Part shown: one piece after another, positions 6,374 to 6,380 of the stretch
Layout: each line of letters starts with the position of its first letter
Position numbering within the stretch: position 1 is the first letter of the stretch
From: Haloarculaceae archaeon
GTDB lineage: Archaea > Halobacteriota > Halobacteria > Halobacteriales > Haloarculaceae
Length of the DNA stretch: 6,380 nt
Direction of reading: 5' to 3'
Assembly (NCBI GenBank): GCA_028274885.1
Contig: JAQCMX010000173.1
Coordinates: 1-6,380, forward strand
Notes under the pieces: generated by a model
Told to the model about the DNA's origin: nothing
Database searches by the model: none
What the model saw: only the letters and a program-made list of their open reading frames with translations
Position numbers and translations under genes: made by a program

Positions 6374-6380
6374 CCCTGGG

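Noticed and set aside
1..6380. CRISPR arrays, insertion sequences, tRNA or rRNA genes, inteins.
   Set aside because: No direct repeat series, transposase motifs, cloverleaf-like segments or intein splice motifs were seen; RfcC, a relative of RFC proteins that sometimes carry inteins, is uninterrupted.

Overview
The window looks like ordinary chromosomal DNA from a halophilic archaeon (class Halobacteria). It is GC-rich and the predicted proteins are rich in Asp and Glu. The longest gene has the BAT plus HTH_10 architecture (bacterio-opsin activator type) that is expanded in haloarchaea, and a clamp-loader small subunit of archaeal type is present. The genus cannot be fixed from the sequence alone.

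All four genes lie on the minus strand, so transcription runs from high to low coordinates. From right to left they are: (1) a 92-base upstream region at 6289-6380, with a good TATA-like element and an imperfect dyad; (2) 3373-6288, a 971-residue multi-sensor regulator with a degenerate receiver, GAF, PAS, GAF, GAF, BAT and HTH_10; (3) a 112-base gap at 3261-3372 with two small hairpins; (4) 2241-3260, a replication factor C small subunit of the RfcC type with a non-canonical Walker B motif; (5) a 299-base gap at 1942-2240 with no convincing gene; (6) 826-1941, a fold-type I PLP-dependent aminotransferase; (7) 1-772, a SurE-type survival protein/5'-nucleotidase that runs off the left edge just short of its expected C-terminus. 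Plus-strand reading frames are shadows of these genes.

The genes have no obvious common pathway: signal-dependent transcription, sliding-clamp loading, amino-acid metabolism and nucleotide or phosphate turnover. Shared direction and short gaps allow some read-through, most plausibly from the aminotransferase into surE (53 bases). The clear promoter is the one in front of the regulator, placed for a leaderless or nearly leaderless mRNA.

I do not see a convincing new multi-gene system. The points most worth a second look are the receiver domain that has lost its phosphorylation residues, the altered Walker B of the clamp-loader subunit, the cysteine-rich first GAF domain, the dyad upstream of the regulator promoter and the paired hairpins between the regulator and rfcC.
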